NCBI GenBank assembly: GCA_001825675.1
Contig: MHYA01000065.1
Location: forward strand, 1 to 36,830
Reading direction: 5' to 3'
Length of the DNA: 36,830 nucleotides
From: Planctomycetes bacterium GWF2_42_9
GTDB lineage: Bacteria; Planctomycetota; Phycisphaerae; Sedimentisphaerales; UBA12454
In this document: positions 1-9,704 of the stretch, piece by piece
Position numbering within the stretch: the stretch's first letter is position 1
Layout: each line of letters opens with the position of its first letter
The notes under the pieces: model-generated
The model's database searches: none
The model's input: the letters and a program-made list of their open reading frames with translations, nothing else
Told to the model about the DNA's origin: nothing
Translations under genes and position numbers: made by a program

Positions 1-302
1 AGATGGTTGCAGATGGCATTACTCCGATGTTCATGCCGCAATTTGACCATATGCGGGATATATTGCTTAACCCTCGTTATGGCAGAGAGTATCAAATGCA
101 CTACAATCTCGAAGCACCTTCGAAAGGAATAATGATCCACTGTCTCATGGCAGCTTATCCCTGGTGGAAAGCAACATACGAAGAGGGTGGTGCGCCGGGA
201 ATTTTATGGTCTGATTACCTTTGTGATGGTTTCGCTACGGAAACACAAAAACGAGAATTAAAGCTTCTTACAGAGAACTTTAGCCGCATGAAAAGGAATT
301 AA
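1..302 (+). CDS. 3' end of an unrecognised gene (partial)
   Basis: The reading frame is open from the window edge to a TAA at 300-302, giving about 99 residues of a protein whose N-terminus lies outside. The first ATG at base 3 is probably internal, because nothing upstream can be seen. The visible part is rich in Trp, Tyr and Met, has no membrane segment, and has conserved-looking stretches such as YPWWKATYEEGG and ILWSDYLCDGF. I do not recognise the family. It lies 137 bases upstream of the first mannosidase-like gene on the same strand, so it may belong to the same carbohydrate operon. Function unknown. Confidence 0.6.
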   Translation, partial: MVADGITPMFMPQFDHMRDILLNPRYGREYQMHYNLEAPSKGIMIHCLMAAYPWWKATYEEGGAPGILWSDYLCDGFATETQKRELKLLTENFSRMKRN

Positions 303-439
303 TTGTCGATGAATGCAAGAGGAATATGTATCAATTGTGTGAAGAACGGCACAGAGAAACCTTTCACATCCCTCCAAATTGGAGGGGGCGTGGGATTTGA
401 CTGCAAACTGGCTGGAAAGGAGTGGTTAAGGGAATCGTT

Positions 440-3340
440 ATGTCAAATAGGCCAATAATTTATGTAATTTCTGGAACTCATTGGGATCGTGAGTGGCGTT
501 TTACTGCCGAGCAGTCTTTGTTGCGTCTTGCAGAACTGGTTGATGTGTTATTGAATGTTCTTGAGAACAATAACGCATATCCATGTTTTTTGTTGGATGG
601 CGGTACTGTCATAATGGAGGACTATCTTGCGATTCGCCCGGAAAATGAACAGCGATTAAAAGCGTTATTTAAGGCGAAACGAATCCAAACGGTGATGTGG
701 TACACACTGCCGGAGATGTCCACGGTTGCCCCGGAAGCACTGATACGAAATCTTCTGATTGGCAAAAAGATGGCTGATCAGTTTGGCGGCGCCATTAAGA
801 CAGGTTATACGGCCACATCGTACGGACAGATATCTCAACTGGCCCAGATTTACTCCGGATTTGGAGTTAATACCGTAATGTCCTATCGGGGCACGAATAA
901 ATACCAAGTTCCTCCGATCTGTAAACTGGAAGGTCCCGATGGGTCAAGAGTATATCATATTCGTTGTTTTGATGAAGTTACACGTACTAACTGGTTCTTC
1001 TACCCGCACTACATGCTCGTGTTGGATAAATTGGCAAGAGATTTAGGCACGAAGTGGAATCCTGAAGAATGGCCGATTCATATGGCCGATCAAGGCCTCT
1101 ATGAGACAGCGATTCAGTTGAAAAATGAAAATATGGATTTCAACACGGACCCTGAGAAAATCAAAAAGGCAGTACGAATGCTTGTTAATCAGGCTAAGCC
1201 TCAATGTATCGGCGATAATTTGTTGGCACTGGATATGGAGGATAACGCGGTTCCTTATGTCAAGTTGCCGGAGATGATTAAGAAGATTAATGAAACTCTG
1301 GACGATTATCTGATTAAGCAATCCTCGTTGGATGAATATGTTGAAAGCTGCCTTAACAGTATTGATGATTCAAAATTACATACGCTTAAGGGTGAAATGC
1401 GGTTTACGCTGATCGAGGCGGGCTTTAACGGACTTTTGGGAGCGACACATTCATCACGGATTGACCTGAAACTGATGAACGATCTTGCCCAGCGGGAGTT
1501 GATTAATATCGCCGAGCCATTGTCTGCAATGAGTTCTGTTTTCGGCGGCAGCTACGAGACAACACTCCTTGACAGAGCATGGCTGTATCTCCTTAAAAAT
1601 CAGGCTCACGACAGTATTTGCGGGGCGGCTATTTCAGAGGCGCATGACGATAATCCAGGCCGATTTAGATCGGTTATCTCATTGGCCAAAGAATGTTCCC
1701 GCAAGGCTTGTGAAGAAATATGGAGTCAAATTGATACTGCTGGAATATTTGAACAGGGCGACTTGACGCTGACATTCTTCAATACGTTACCGATCCGGAA
1801 AAGAGGCGTAGAATTAGTTGTAATTGATGCTCCTAAGCCAAATTTTGGTGAATATAAGATTGAACCTTGCACCGGGGCAGGCCCGATTGTCGAAGGATTT
1901 AATCCTGATGAGATGGTGACATTCCAGTATTTTGATATTTTTGATGAAAGCGGCAATAAGATTCCATTTAAAATTCTGGAGAGGGAAAATATCGATTTGG
2001 AGGTAGAGCGAAAGCTGGATTCAAATGCTGCGGTTTACGATATTTTACGCAATCGGATCTTACTGGAAGTTGATGTCCCGCCGATGGGATACAAAACCTA
2101 TGCGGTCAGACCTCGTAAACGGCATTATGTGACAGTCCCAAAGCCCCATGGGTCACGGCCATTGATCGCTTCAAATAATAGGATTCTTGAAAACGAATAC
2201 CTGAAGATCAGTATAGATTCGAACGGTACAGTTGATGTTTTAGACAAAAACTCTGGCAGACAGCTTCATGGTCTTCATTATTTCTGTGATGACGCCAGCA
2301 CGGGCAATGCCCACAAACATAAAGGTACGCTGCGTAATTTTACGGTAACCAGTTTGGGTGAAAAGGCCTCCCTGACTCTGATTGAGAATAATACGCTAAG
2401 GGCTTCTTGGAAGATTGACTTGGAAATGTCAATACCAGACTGTGCGGAACTCAGCTCCAGAAACAGATCTCATACAAAGACAACACTGCCTATCTCAACG
2501 ACTGTTACATTAAAAAAGGGGAGTAAACTGGTGGAAGTGAAGACGGCCATCAGCAATCAAGCCAGAGATCATCGGCTCAGAGTGATGTTCCCAACCCATA
2601 TTGATACGGATTACGCATATGCGGATGCGGCGTTTGATGTGATCAAACGCTCTGTCCTATGGGAACAGGTCGGCGATAATGTGGAAGAGTATCACCCGTT
2701 TAAGCCGATGCAGCGGTTTGTAACGGTCAGTGATGACAAAGAAGGGTTTTCGTTTATCAGCAAGGGTCTTGGTGAATATGAAGTGATTGACGACCCCCAG
2801 CGAACGCTTGCGATTACGCTGCTTCGGACAAGCCGGGCTTACATGCGTGCCAATCGTGGTCTGATGACGCCAGAGGAGTACTGCAGGAATTTGGGTCAGC
2901 ATTGCTTGGGTACCATTGAATATGAATATGCCATCTGTTTGCATAAGGGCAATTGGGATCAGGGAGGGATTCATCTGGCCGCGGACTCCTTTCGATTGCC
3001 GATGCGAGCGATTCAGGGTGTTTCCAAGAAAGGTCTGTTACCTTTGACACAATCGTTGTTTATTCTGGAACCGGCGGAGGATATTCAAGTATCGGCCTTT
3101 TATAAAAGCAGTCTGGCCGGTGGTTATATCCTGAGGCTTTGGAATACAAAAAACAAAGATGTCAATGCGAAGATTCAGTTTAATATAAACATAACCTCTG
3201 CCCAGTTAGTCTCGATGGATGAACAAACCATACAGGAAACCTTAAAGGTTAATAACAGTGTGATTGAATTAAAAATTACACATTCCAAAATCGTAACCCT
3301 ATTAGTAAAAACGCGAGATAAGGATTTATGCAATGTCTGA
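440..3340 (+). CDS. GH38 alpha-mannosidase-like protein 1, nucleophile Asp missing
   Basis: A protein of 966 residues with full GH38 architecture (N-terminal catalytic, middle and C-terminal beta domains), close in length to bacterial mannosylglycerate/alpha-mannosidases such as E. coli MngB. The zinc-binding motif HWDREW is at residues 14-19 (H14, D16), the acid/base Asp is probably D268 (MEDNAVP), and the distal zinc His is H390 in AHDSICG. The family's nucleophile segment, normally LPDSFG, reads TATSYG (residues 124-129), with Thr126 where the Asp should be. There is no signal peptide, so it is probably cytoplasmic. I chose ATG 440 over GTG 422 because AAGGGA at 428-433 gives good ribosome-binding spacing. 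The stop overlaps the next gene by 8 bases. Family assignment is secure; hydrolytic activity is uncertain. Confidence 0.9.
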   Translation: MSNRPIIYVISGTHWDREWRFTAEQSLLRLAELVDVLLNVLENNNAYPCFLLDGGTVIMEDYLAIRPENEQRLKALFKAKRIQTVMWYTLPEMSTVAPEALIRNLLIGKKMADQFGGAIKTGYTATSYGQISQLAQIYSGFGVNTVMSYRGTNKYQVPPICKLEGPDGSRVYHIRCFDEVTRTNWFFYPHYMLVLDKLARDLGTKWNPEEWPIHMADQGLYETAIQLKNENMDFNTDPEKIKKAVRMLVNQAKPQCIGDNLLALDMEDNAVPYVKLPEMIKKINETLDDYLIKQSSLDEYVESCLNSIDDSKLHTLKGEMRFTLIEAGFNGLLGATHSSRIDLKLMNDLAQRELINIAEPLSAMSSVFGGSYETTLLDRAWLYLLKNQAHDSICGAAISEAHDDNPGRFRSVISLAKECSRKACEEIWSQIDTAGIFEQGDLTLTFFNTLPIRKRGVELVVIDAPKPNFGEYKIEPCTGAGPIVEGFNPDEMVTFQYFDIFDESGNKIPFKILERENIDLEVERKLDSNAAVYDILRNRILLEVDVPPMGYKTYAVRPRKRHYVTVPKPHGSRPLIASNNRILENEYLKISIDSNGTVDVLDKNSGRQLHGLHYFCDDASTGNAHKHKGTLRNFTVTSLGEKASLTLIENNTLRASWKIDLEMSIPDCAELSSRNRSHTKTTLPISTTVTLKKGSKLVEVKTAISNQARDHRLRVMFPTHIDTDYAYADAAFDVIKRSVLWEQVGDNVEEYHPFKPMQRFVTVSDDKEGFSFISKGLGEYEVIDDPQRTLAITLLRTSRAYMRANRGLMTPEEYCRNLGQHCLGTIEYEYAICLHKGNWDQGGIHLAADSFRLPMRAIQGVSKKGLLPLTQSLFILEPAEDIQVSAFYKSSLAGGYILRLWNTKNKDVNAKIQFNINITSAQLVSMDEQTIQETLKVNNSVIELKITHSKIVTLLVKTRDKDLCNV

Positions 3341-6158
3341 CAAATCAGAATTAACCGGGTATATTGTCAATCATACTCACTGGGATCGCGAATGGCGTTA
3401 TTCAATGTGGCAGACGCGGTTTATGCTTGTCGAGGTAATGGACGAATTGATTGAGAATCTTGAGACCGGCAAATACAAGAGCTTTTTAATGGATGGCCAA
3501 GTATCGCCGATTATGGACTATCTTGAGATTCGTCCGGAAAAAAAAGAGCAACTTCAAAAGCTGATTTCTTCCGGTAAAATTGAAATCGGTCCATGGTATA
3601 CGCTGCCGGATGAGTTTCCGATTGATGGAGAGGCGATGGTACGCAACCTGTTATGGGGTGATCGTCTGGCTAAAGAACTTGGCGGGGGCCTCAAAATTGG
3701 TTATACCTCTTTTGGCTGGGGACAGACCGCGCAATTGCCCCAACTCTATAAAGAGTTTGGAATGGACGTGGCCTTTATCGGCAAGAGGGTCAACAACGAA
3801 CGAGCCCCGCAGAGTGAGTTCTTATGGCGCGGGCCGGATGGTTCTGAACTTCTGGCAAGCCGATTTGGAGATTGTGGGCGGCAGAACTTTTATTTTCATA
3901 TCCATCTGACATCGTTGTTTGGGATCGATCATTTCAGCCCAAGCTGGTGTTACCATTGGGATCAGGATGGGATTATTTATCACCGTTCGGATAAGGATTT
4001 CTACGAACAGGACATGAGTCGGCTTGATGCGCCTGAAAAATGGCATCCTGAAATGATAACCCCTGAACGTATTGAAAAGGTCTGGGCGACGACGAATGAA
4101 AGTGTGATTGACGAGCATCGTATCATGATGAATGGCTGTGATTATGCAGGCAGCCAAAAACTTCTTCCCGAAATGATCGAGAAACTCAAAGGGATTGACA
4201 AAAATCGATCAAGAGTGTGGAAACAGGCGAGCCTGTCAGAATTTGTCAAAGTAATGCGGGAAAAAATCGATCTTGGGACAATAGCTTCAGTCGAAGGTGA
4301 ACTAAGAGATGGTCCTGCTGCTTATATGACAGGAAACGCGTTAATGACGCGAAATTATTTGAAATTCCTCAATAAGAAAGCTCAAAACCATCTTATTCGT
4401 TTTGCGGAGCCGCTCAGTGTGATGGCCTCGATGCGAGGGGCGGAATTCCCTGAAAAGATGATAGAATTGGCGTGGAAAAATCTATTGGATTCTCATCCGC
4501 ACGACTCCATTAACGGAGTAACTCAGGATGTTACAGCGGATGATGTGAAAGTCAGACTGAAACAATCGATTGAACTAAGCGAAGCAATTGGTGACAATGC
4601 GTTAAGGTATCTCAGCAAAAATATTGAAATGAATCATTTCGATAAAAATGATGTTGTGTTAGCTGTTTTCAACCCGCTGCCATATGAACGTGAGGAGATG
4701 GTTGAAACATGGATTAATGTTCCTGTTGAGTACAGTCATAATGAAATTCTTGTGCCTATCAGCGAAGGAATTCAAATTTTTGACAGCAAGGATAATCCGG
4801 TGAATACCCAATGGGTATCAGTTGAAGATCATGTTGCCAGTGTTCAGGAAGTACATACAAGGACGTTTCCATTTTATAACAAACGACATCGTGTGATTTT
4901 TGATGCGGGGATAATCCCTGCCGGAGGTTATAAGCTATTTCGTTTAGGGCGTAAAGATGAGAGCAGGAAAGATGCTCAGTATGCTGATCTCTGGTCAAGA
5001 ACCGGCGATATTCTCAAGTCGCCTGATATTATGGAAAATGAATATCTGATTGTAAAATTTAACTCCAACGGCACCTTTGACCTAGCTGATAAAGAGCACA
5101 ATCACACGTTTTATAACCTTAATTACTATGAAGATGCGGCTGAACACGGGGATTACTGGACTAATAAAAGAGCAATGGAGGTTCAAACCTATAGCTCTCT
5201 ATGCTGTCAAAGTAGGATATGGACACAAGAATCAGGACCTCTTCGTGCCACGATTGTTAGCGAAGTGACTGTACCGCTTCCTGCGGCTTCGACAGTGGAT
5301 TGGCAGAGAAGAGGTGATCAACTTATTGATATGGTTTTACGAACATATGTAACACTTAAGGCCGGGAGCAGACAAGTTGATGTTCAGGTTGAGTTTGAGA
5401 ACCGGCATAAAGATCATACGCTCAGGGTTATGTTGCCGACCGGGCTTGAAAAGGCGGAGTACGCTTATGTAGGTGGCCATTTTAATGTCCAAAAACGTTC
5501 TATTTACCCCCAAGGCCCGCAAAAGGGAAGTTACTGGGTTGATATGGCTCGTTTGCCGCATGATAAGTTTGTTGATGTCAGCGATGGTGATAATGGTTTT
5601 GCTGTTCTCAACGATTGTCTGGTTGAATACGAAGTCAGCAATACACCCCAACGGGTTTTGGCTCTTACTTTACTGCGGGCGGTGAGAAATGCTCTTTGTA
5701 CAGAATTGCGTAGTTGGACCCAGTTCAATAATCAGGATGGCGGTCAGTGCTTGGGGAAACATACTGTCCATTATGCGCTAAGACCTCACAAAGGCGACTG
5801 GAGTCAAGCCGATATTCCTCTTCATGCGGATTTATTTAATTCCGCGGTTTATCCGGTTCAGACGAGGCGGCATAAAGGTTTCTTGCAGTCGCATCAAACC
5901 TCATTCATTCAGATTAAAGACTCGGCAATACGTTTTTCAGCATTAAAGCAGTGTCATGATCGCGATAATTATATTCTTCGTTTATACAATCCAACGAATA
6001 TGGCACGGGAAACAGAAATTGAATTTAGCAGTAAACTCGCGAATATATGGCTTTGTAATCTGAATGAAGATAGATTGTCCGAAATCAAGTCTGTAAGCAA
6101 CACATTAAAAATTGTGTTTGAGCCTAAAAAGATTAGAACAATTGAATTTCAGGTTTAA
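3333..6158 (+). CDS. GH38 alpha-mannosidase-like protein 2, nucleophile Asp missing
   Basis: A protein of 941 residues, paralogous to the preceding gene and translationally coupled to it (its ATG lies inside the end of the upstream gene). HTHWDREW is at residues 14-21 (zinc ligands H16, D18), the acid/base candidate is D270 in NGCDYAGS, and H390 lies in HPHDSINGV. The nucleophile segment reads TSFGWGQTAQLP from residue 125, and Phe127 occupies the position that is Asp in LPDSFG of characterised members. The C-terminal beta domains contain the HTLRVMLPT block typical of GH38 C-terminal regions. No signal peptide is seen. The two proteins could form a heteromer or act on two linkages of one glycan. 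Family is certain; reaction is not. Confidence 0.9.
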   Translation: MSDKSELTGYIVNHTHWDREWRYSMWQTRFMLVEVMDELIENLETGKYKSFLMDGQVSPIMDYLEIRPEKKEQLQKLISSGKIEIGPWYTLPDEFPIDGEAMVRNLLWGDRLAKELGGGLKIGYTSFGWGQTAQLPQLYKEFGMDVAFIGKRVNNERAPQSEFLWRGPDGSELLASRFGDCGRQNFYFHIHLTSLFGIDHFSPSWCYHWDQDGIIYHRSDKDFYEQDMSRLDAPEKWHPEMITPERIEKVWATTNESVIDEHRIMMNGCDYAGSQKLLPEMIEKLKGIDKNRSRVWKQASLSEFVKVMREKIDLGTIASVEGELRDGPAAYMTGNALMTRNYLKFLNKKAQNHLIRFAEPLSVMASMRGAEFPEKMIELAWKNLLDSHPHDSINGVTQDVTADDVKVRLKQSIELSEAIGDNALRYLSKNIEMNHFDKNDVVLAVFNPLPYEREEMVETWINVPVEYSHNEILVPISEGIQIFDSKDNPVNTQWVSVEDHVASVQEVHTRTFPFYNKRHRVIFDAGIIPAGGYKLFRLGRKDESRKDAQYADLWSRTGDILKSPDIMENEYLIVKFNSNGTFDLADKEHNHTFYNLNYYEDAAEHGDYWTNKRAMEVQTYSSLCCQSRIWTQESGPLRATIVSEVTVPLPAASTVDWQRRGDQLIDMVLRTYVTLKAGSRQVDVQVEFENRHKDHTLRVMLPTGLEKAEYAYVGGHFNVQKRSIYPQGPQKGSYWVDMARLPHDKFVDVSDGDNGFAVLNDCLVEYEVSNTPQRVLALTLLRAVRNALCTELRSWTQFNNQDGGQCLGKHTVHYALRPHKGDWSQADIPLHADLFNSAVYPVQTRRHKGFLQSHQTSFIQIKDSAIRFSALKQCHDRDNYILRLYNPTNMARETEIEFSSKLANIWLCNLNEDRLSEIKSVSNTLKIVFEPKKIRTIEFQV

Positions 6159-6271
6159 CCTTTTAAGCGGACAGGAAATACCAGTGACGGCTTGATTATT
6201 ACAACAGACGGTCAAATTAGTATAGAATATCCCAAGCAGATTCCGATTCTGTATTTACAACAGGAGATCGT

Positions 6272-8335
6272 ATGACAATGCATCCGCTAGATATCGCGAT
6301 TATAGTTTTCTACATGCTTCTTCTTGTTGTGATTGCGACCTATTTGAAAAAGCGTGCGACAAACAGCATGGATGATTATTTTCTTGGCGGCAGACAAATG
6401 CCCTGGTGGACATTGGGTGTAACAGGTATGGCTGCTTGGCTGGATATGACAGGAACGATGATTATTACCGCGTTCCTGTTTATGCTGGGCCCGAGAGGTC
6501 TATTTGTCGAATTTAGAGGTGGCGCGGGTCTGGTTTTGATATTCTGTATGCTCTGGCTTGGCAAATGGCACCGCAGAAGCGGCTGTATGACAGGTGCGGA
6601 ATGGATGATATTTCGTTTTGGCAAAGATAATGGTGCCCATGCCGCACGACTGCTATCGGCCGTTTCCATGGTGATTTTTACAGCTGGCATTCTTGCCTAT
6701 TCCTTTATCGGAGCAGGCTTGTTTCTGTCTACATTCCTTCCATTTCAGCCGTGGGTCTGTACCTTAATCCTTGTGATTATCACAACATTATATACGGTGC
6801 AATCCGGATTTTATGGGGTTGTTGTCACAGACATTTTTCAGATGCTGCTTGTAGTGATTGGAGTTGTGTGCGTCACCGTGATGGCGGTTATAAAGGTTCG
6901 TGATCATGGTGGTATTGCGGATGTTGTATTCGAGGTAACCGGCAACAGCCAATGGTTCAGTTCTGTTCCCAATTTTCAAACTACTATGCCGAAAGGCTAC
7001 GAACAGTATAACGCTTTATTTTCGATCACCATGTTTTATCTGCTTAAAACGATTGTTCAGGGGCTTGGTGTCGGCGGAGAACCGAAATACTTTGGTGCGC
7101 GTAACGATCGGGAATGCGGGTTATTAAGTTTTCTGCAAGGCTGGCTTATGTCGATCCGATGGGTTCTCATGATCGCTTTTGTTATTCTCGGTCTTTTTCT
7201 TGTCAAAGACTGGTTTCCGGACCAGGCGGTATTATCCCAGGCCTCGACTTTAATCAAATCGCAGGTTCGGGATGTGAAAGAAACCGAATGGGCTGGTGTA
7301 ATTTCTAATATTGTCAATCACAAACAAGCGTACCCTGTGGAGTTGATTTCAGGCCTCGAATCCATGCTGGGACCCGACTGGTCGTCTAAACTCTACCTAA
7401 TTAATTTTGAAGGTGAGATCAATGCTGAACGAATTATGCCTTCAGTATTGGCGTCGTGTATTCCGATTGGGATTCGTGGACTATTGCTGGTTGCTTTGCT
7501 GGCTGCGGCAATGTCTACGATTAATGCCTTTTTGAATATGGCAACAGGTTTCTTTACACGCGATATCTATCAGGCGTACCTGCGTCCCAAGGCTCATAAC
7601 AAGGAATTAATCTTGGCCAGCTATGGCTTTGGTGTGGTGCTCGTTAGCTTGTCTTTCATCATGGCTTATACCAGTAAGAATATCAATGACATCTGGGGCT
7701 GGATTACAATGAGTTTGGGAGGTGGAATGATTGTTCCATTTGCGCTGCGTCTGTATTGGTGGCGTTTTAACGGGTATGGATTTGCAATAGGTACCTTCTT
7801 TGGCATGATAGCTTCTCTTGTTCAGAGACTTGTCTGGCCGGCTTGGCCTGAAACGCATCAGTTTATTTTTACGATTGCAATCGGGCTTATTGCAAGTGTT
7901 ATAGGCACTTATTTGACAAAGCCGACGGATCCTGAAGTGTTAAAGAATTATTATCACAAGATCAGGCCTTTTGGCTTGTGGGCAAAGCTTAAAGAAACCT
8001 TATCTGTACAGGAACGGGCCAGAACTGAATCAGAAAATAGAAATGACTTGATTTCCTTGCCATTTGCTTTCTTCTGGCAGGTAACGATCCTGTTGTTGCC
8101 ACTACAACTCTTGATAGGCTCCTACAAAGATTTTGTGATCACATTTGTAATATTAGTATTATCTCTTGTTGGCTTATATGTTTTCTGGTACCAAAAACTT
8201 GACTCTCTTGACAGGGAAGCTGAAAGGATTACAGATGATGCCGATATTGGAAAACATTGCGGCGATGAAGCCGAAGGCGATGAAGAATTTGACTCTGCCG
8301 GAAATAAGGGGCCACGTCGATCTGGCCAGAGCTAA
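6272..8335 (+). CDS. Sodium:solute symporter (SSS family) 1
   Basis: A polytopic membrane protein of 687 residues beginning with a hydrophobic helix and the SSS-type pattern DYFLGGRQMPWWTLG after the first segment. Repeated membrane helices continue to about residue 640, with a large hydrophilic loop near residues 315-395. It is expected to import a sugar or other organic solute with Na+. AGGAG at about 6263-6267 precedes the ATG. The gene follows the mannosidase pair by 113 bases, so it probably imports their product or substrate. After the last helix (ending near LYVFWYQKL) the C-terminal tail is highly charged and Gly-rich. That tail is encoded in bases that in another frame form a better-looking small ORF, so it is probably not conserved. 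Confidence 0.92.
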   Translation: MTMHPLDIAIIVFYMLLLVVIATYLKKRATNSMDDYFLGGRQMPWWTLGVTGMAAWLDMTGTMIITAFLFMLGPRGLFVEFRGGAGLVLIFCMLWLGKWHRRSGCMTGAEWMIFRFGKDNGAHAARLLSAVSMVIFTAGILAYSFIGAGLFLSTFLPFQPWVCTLILVIITTLYTVQSGFYGVVVTDIFQMLLVVIGVVCVTVMAVIKVRDHGGIADVVFEVTGNSQWFSSVPNFQTTMPKGYEQYNALFSITMFYLLKTIVQGLGVGGEPKYFGARNDRECGLLSFLQGWLMSIRWVLMIAFVILGLFLVKDWFPDQAVLSQASTLIKSQVRDVKETEWAGVISNIVNHKQAYPVELISGLESMLGPDWSSKLYLINFEGEINAERIMPSVLASCIPIGIRGLLLVALLAAAMSTINAFLNMATGFFTRDIYQAYLRPKAHNKELILASYGFGVVLVSLSFIMAYTSKNINDIWGWITMSLGGGMIVPFALRLYWWRFNGYGFAIGTFFGMIASLVQRLVWPAWPETHQFIFTIAIGLIASVIGTYLTKPTDPEVLKNYYHKIRPFGLWAKLKETLSVQERARTESENRNDLISLPFAFFWQVTILLLPLQLLIGSYKDFVITFVILVLSLVGLYVFWYQKLDSLDREAERITDDADIGKHCGDEAEGDEEFDSAGNKGPRRSGQS

Positions 8336-8423
8336 ATCCCTCGGATCATTTTTGTTGATGAGTATGAATGACTATATTGAACTGCTTTCGCGGACGAAGC
8401 CGGAAAATATAATTAGTGCATAA
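8235..8423 (+). CDS. Small 62-residue protein overlapping the symporter end
   Basis: An ORF in the +1 frame that overlaps the last 101 bases of the symporter and ends 16 bases before the next start codon. An AAAGGA at 8223-8228 sits six bases before tandem ATG codons at 8235 and 8238. The product starts MMPILENIAAMKPKAMKN and includes a hydrophobic stretch (GSFLLMSMNDYIELL). Codon choice in this frame looks more natural than in the overlapping symporter tail. I do not recognise a family. A small partner of the transporter is a guess from position only. It could also be a chance ORF. Confidence 0.5.
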   Translation: MMPILENIAAMKPKAMKNLTLPEIRGHVDLARAKSLGSFLLMSMNDYIELLSRTKPENIISA

Positions 8424-8439
8424 GATAAAAAGGATTTTT

Positions 8440-9684
8440 ATGAATCGAAGTTATGATGTAATGGTAGCTGGTCATTTATGTCTCGATATAATTCCTTTAT
8501 TTCCGGATACTGGAGCAAGACAGATACAAGAGATATTGTCTCCCGGCAAACTTGTTAATGTTGGAAACGCCAAAATCAGTACCGGCGGCCCAGTGTCCAA
8601 TACTGGGATCAACATGAAAACGCTGGGTAACAAAGTTTGTTTTTGTGCCTGTGTAGGCGATGATGTTTTAGGCCAACTGACAGTAAATCTCCTTAAAGCC
8701 AGTGGTAATGCCGAAGGGATTGGGGCTGTTAAAGGTGCGGCCAGTTCCTACACGGTGGTGCTTGCCCCACGAGGTATTGACCGGATATTTCTTCACAATC
8801 CAGGCACCAATAATTATTTCGGAGCGGAAAATCTCGATCTCAAGCTGATACAGCAGTGTCGACATTTTCATTTGGGATATCCCCCTTTAATGGCTCGGAT
8901 GTTCGCCGACGAAGGTAAAGAACTGGCCAAAATTTTCAAGATTGCCAAAGAGGCTGGCGCCACTACCTCTTCTGATATGACTCTGCCGGATCCAGCTTCC
9001 CCTTCCGGAAAGGCGCCATGGCGTAAAATATTGGAAAACATTCTTCCCTATATTGACATCTATGTTCCATCTATTGAGGAAACATTCTATATGCTCTATC
9101 CGGAAGAATTTCTGAAAATGAAGGCTGAGCACCATAATGCTGAATTGATTGATTATATAAACCCAAAGCAATATTCTAAACTTGCTGACGAGATTATTTC
9201 GATGGGGGCGAAGATGACGACTCTCAAGAGTGGCCATAGAGGGTTCTATATCAAAACCGCATCGAAAAGCGTCTTTAAAAATTTAGGCGCAGCCCAACCG
9301 GGTGATTTTGATAATTGGGCCAATCGGGAACTCTGGGCGCCTGCCTATCAGGTCGAAAAGTTTGGCTCTGCTACCGGTTCCGGCGATTCTTCCATTGCCG
9401 GACTCCTGACAGGATATCTGAACGGAAATACCATTGAACAGTCTCTGAAATACGCGACCTGCCTTGGATACCAGAATGTTTGTGTTCTGGATGCAGTTAG
9501 CGGAATCAAGGATCTGAAAACAACAAAGGAAATGATAAGATCAGATATGCCGATGATAGATACCCATCTTGATGGCAATGGCTGGAAATATAATCAAGAT
9601 TTAAAGATATTTTCTGGTATTAAAGATAAACTGAGTTTAGCTACAAATGAACTGAAAAAATCATTTACGATTGTCGAGCGTTAA
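8440..9684 (+). CDS. PfkB-family carbohydrate kinase 1
   Basis: A ribokinase/PfkB-fold sugar kinase of 414 residues. The N-terminal part has the GG-rich substrate-lid region (STGGPVSNTGINMKTLG) followed by CVGDDVLGQ. The C-terminal signature reads SATGSGDSSIAGLLTGYL, where the GSGD Asp is the expected catalytic base and the neighbouring Gly residues form the anion hole. It should phosphorylate a sugar or nucleoside-like hydroxyl with ATP in the cytoplasm. ATG 8440 is preferred over GTG 8416 because AAAAGGA lies just before it. At about 414 residues it is longer than the usual 300-340, with an extra segment around residues 210-300. Substrate not predictable. Confidence 0.9.
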   Translation: MNRSYDVMVAGHLCLDIIPLFPDTGARQIQEILSPGKLVNVGNAKISTGGPVSNTGINMKTLGNKVCFCACVGDDVLGQLTVNLLKASGNAEGIGAVKGAASSYTVVLAPRGIDRIFLHNPGTNNYFGAENLDLKLIQQCRHFHLGYPPLMARMFADEGKELAKIFKIAKEAGATTSSDMTLPDPASPSGKAPWRKILENILPYIDIYVPSIEETFYMLYPEEFLKMKAEHHNAELIDYINPKQYSKLADEIISMGAKMTTLKSGHRGFYIKTASKSVFKNLGAAQPGDFDNWANRELWAPAYQVEKFGSATGSGDSSIAGLLTGYLNGNTIEQSLKYATCLGYQNVCVLDAVSGIKDLKTTKEMIRSDMPMIDTHLDGNGWKYNQDLKIFSGIKDKLSLATNELKKSFTIVER

Positions 9685-9704
9685 ATTCGTTCAAGGAAAA
9701 TAAA

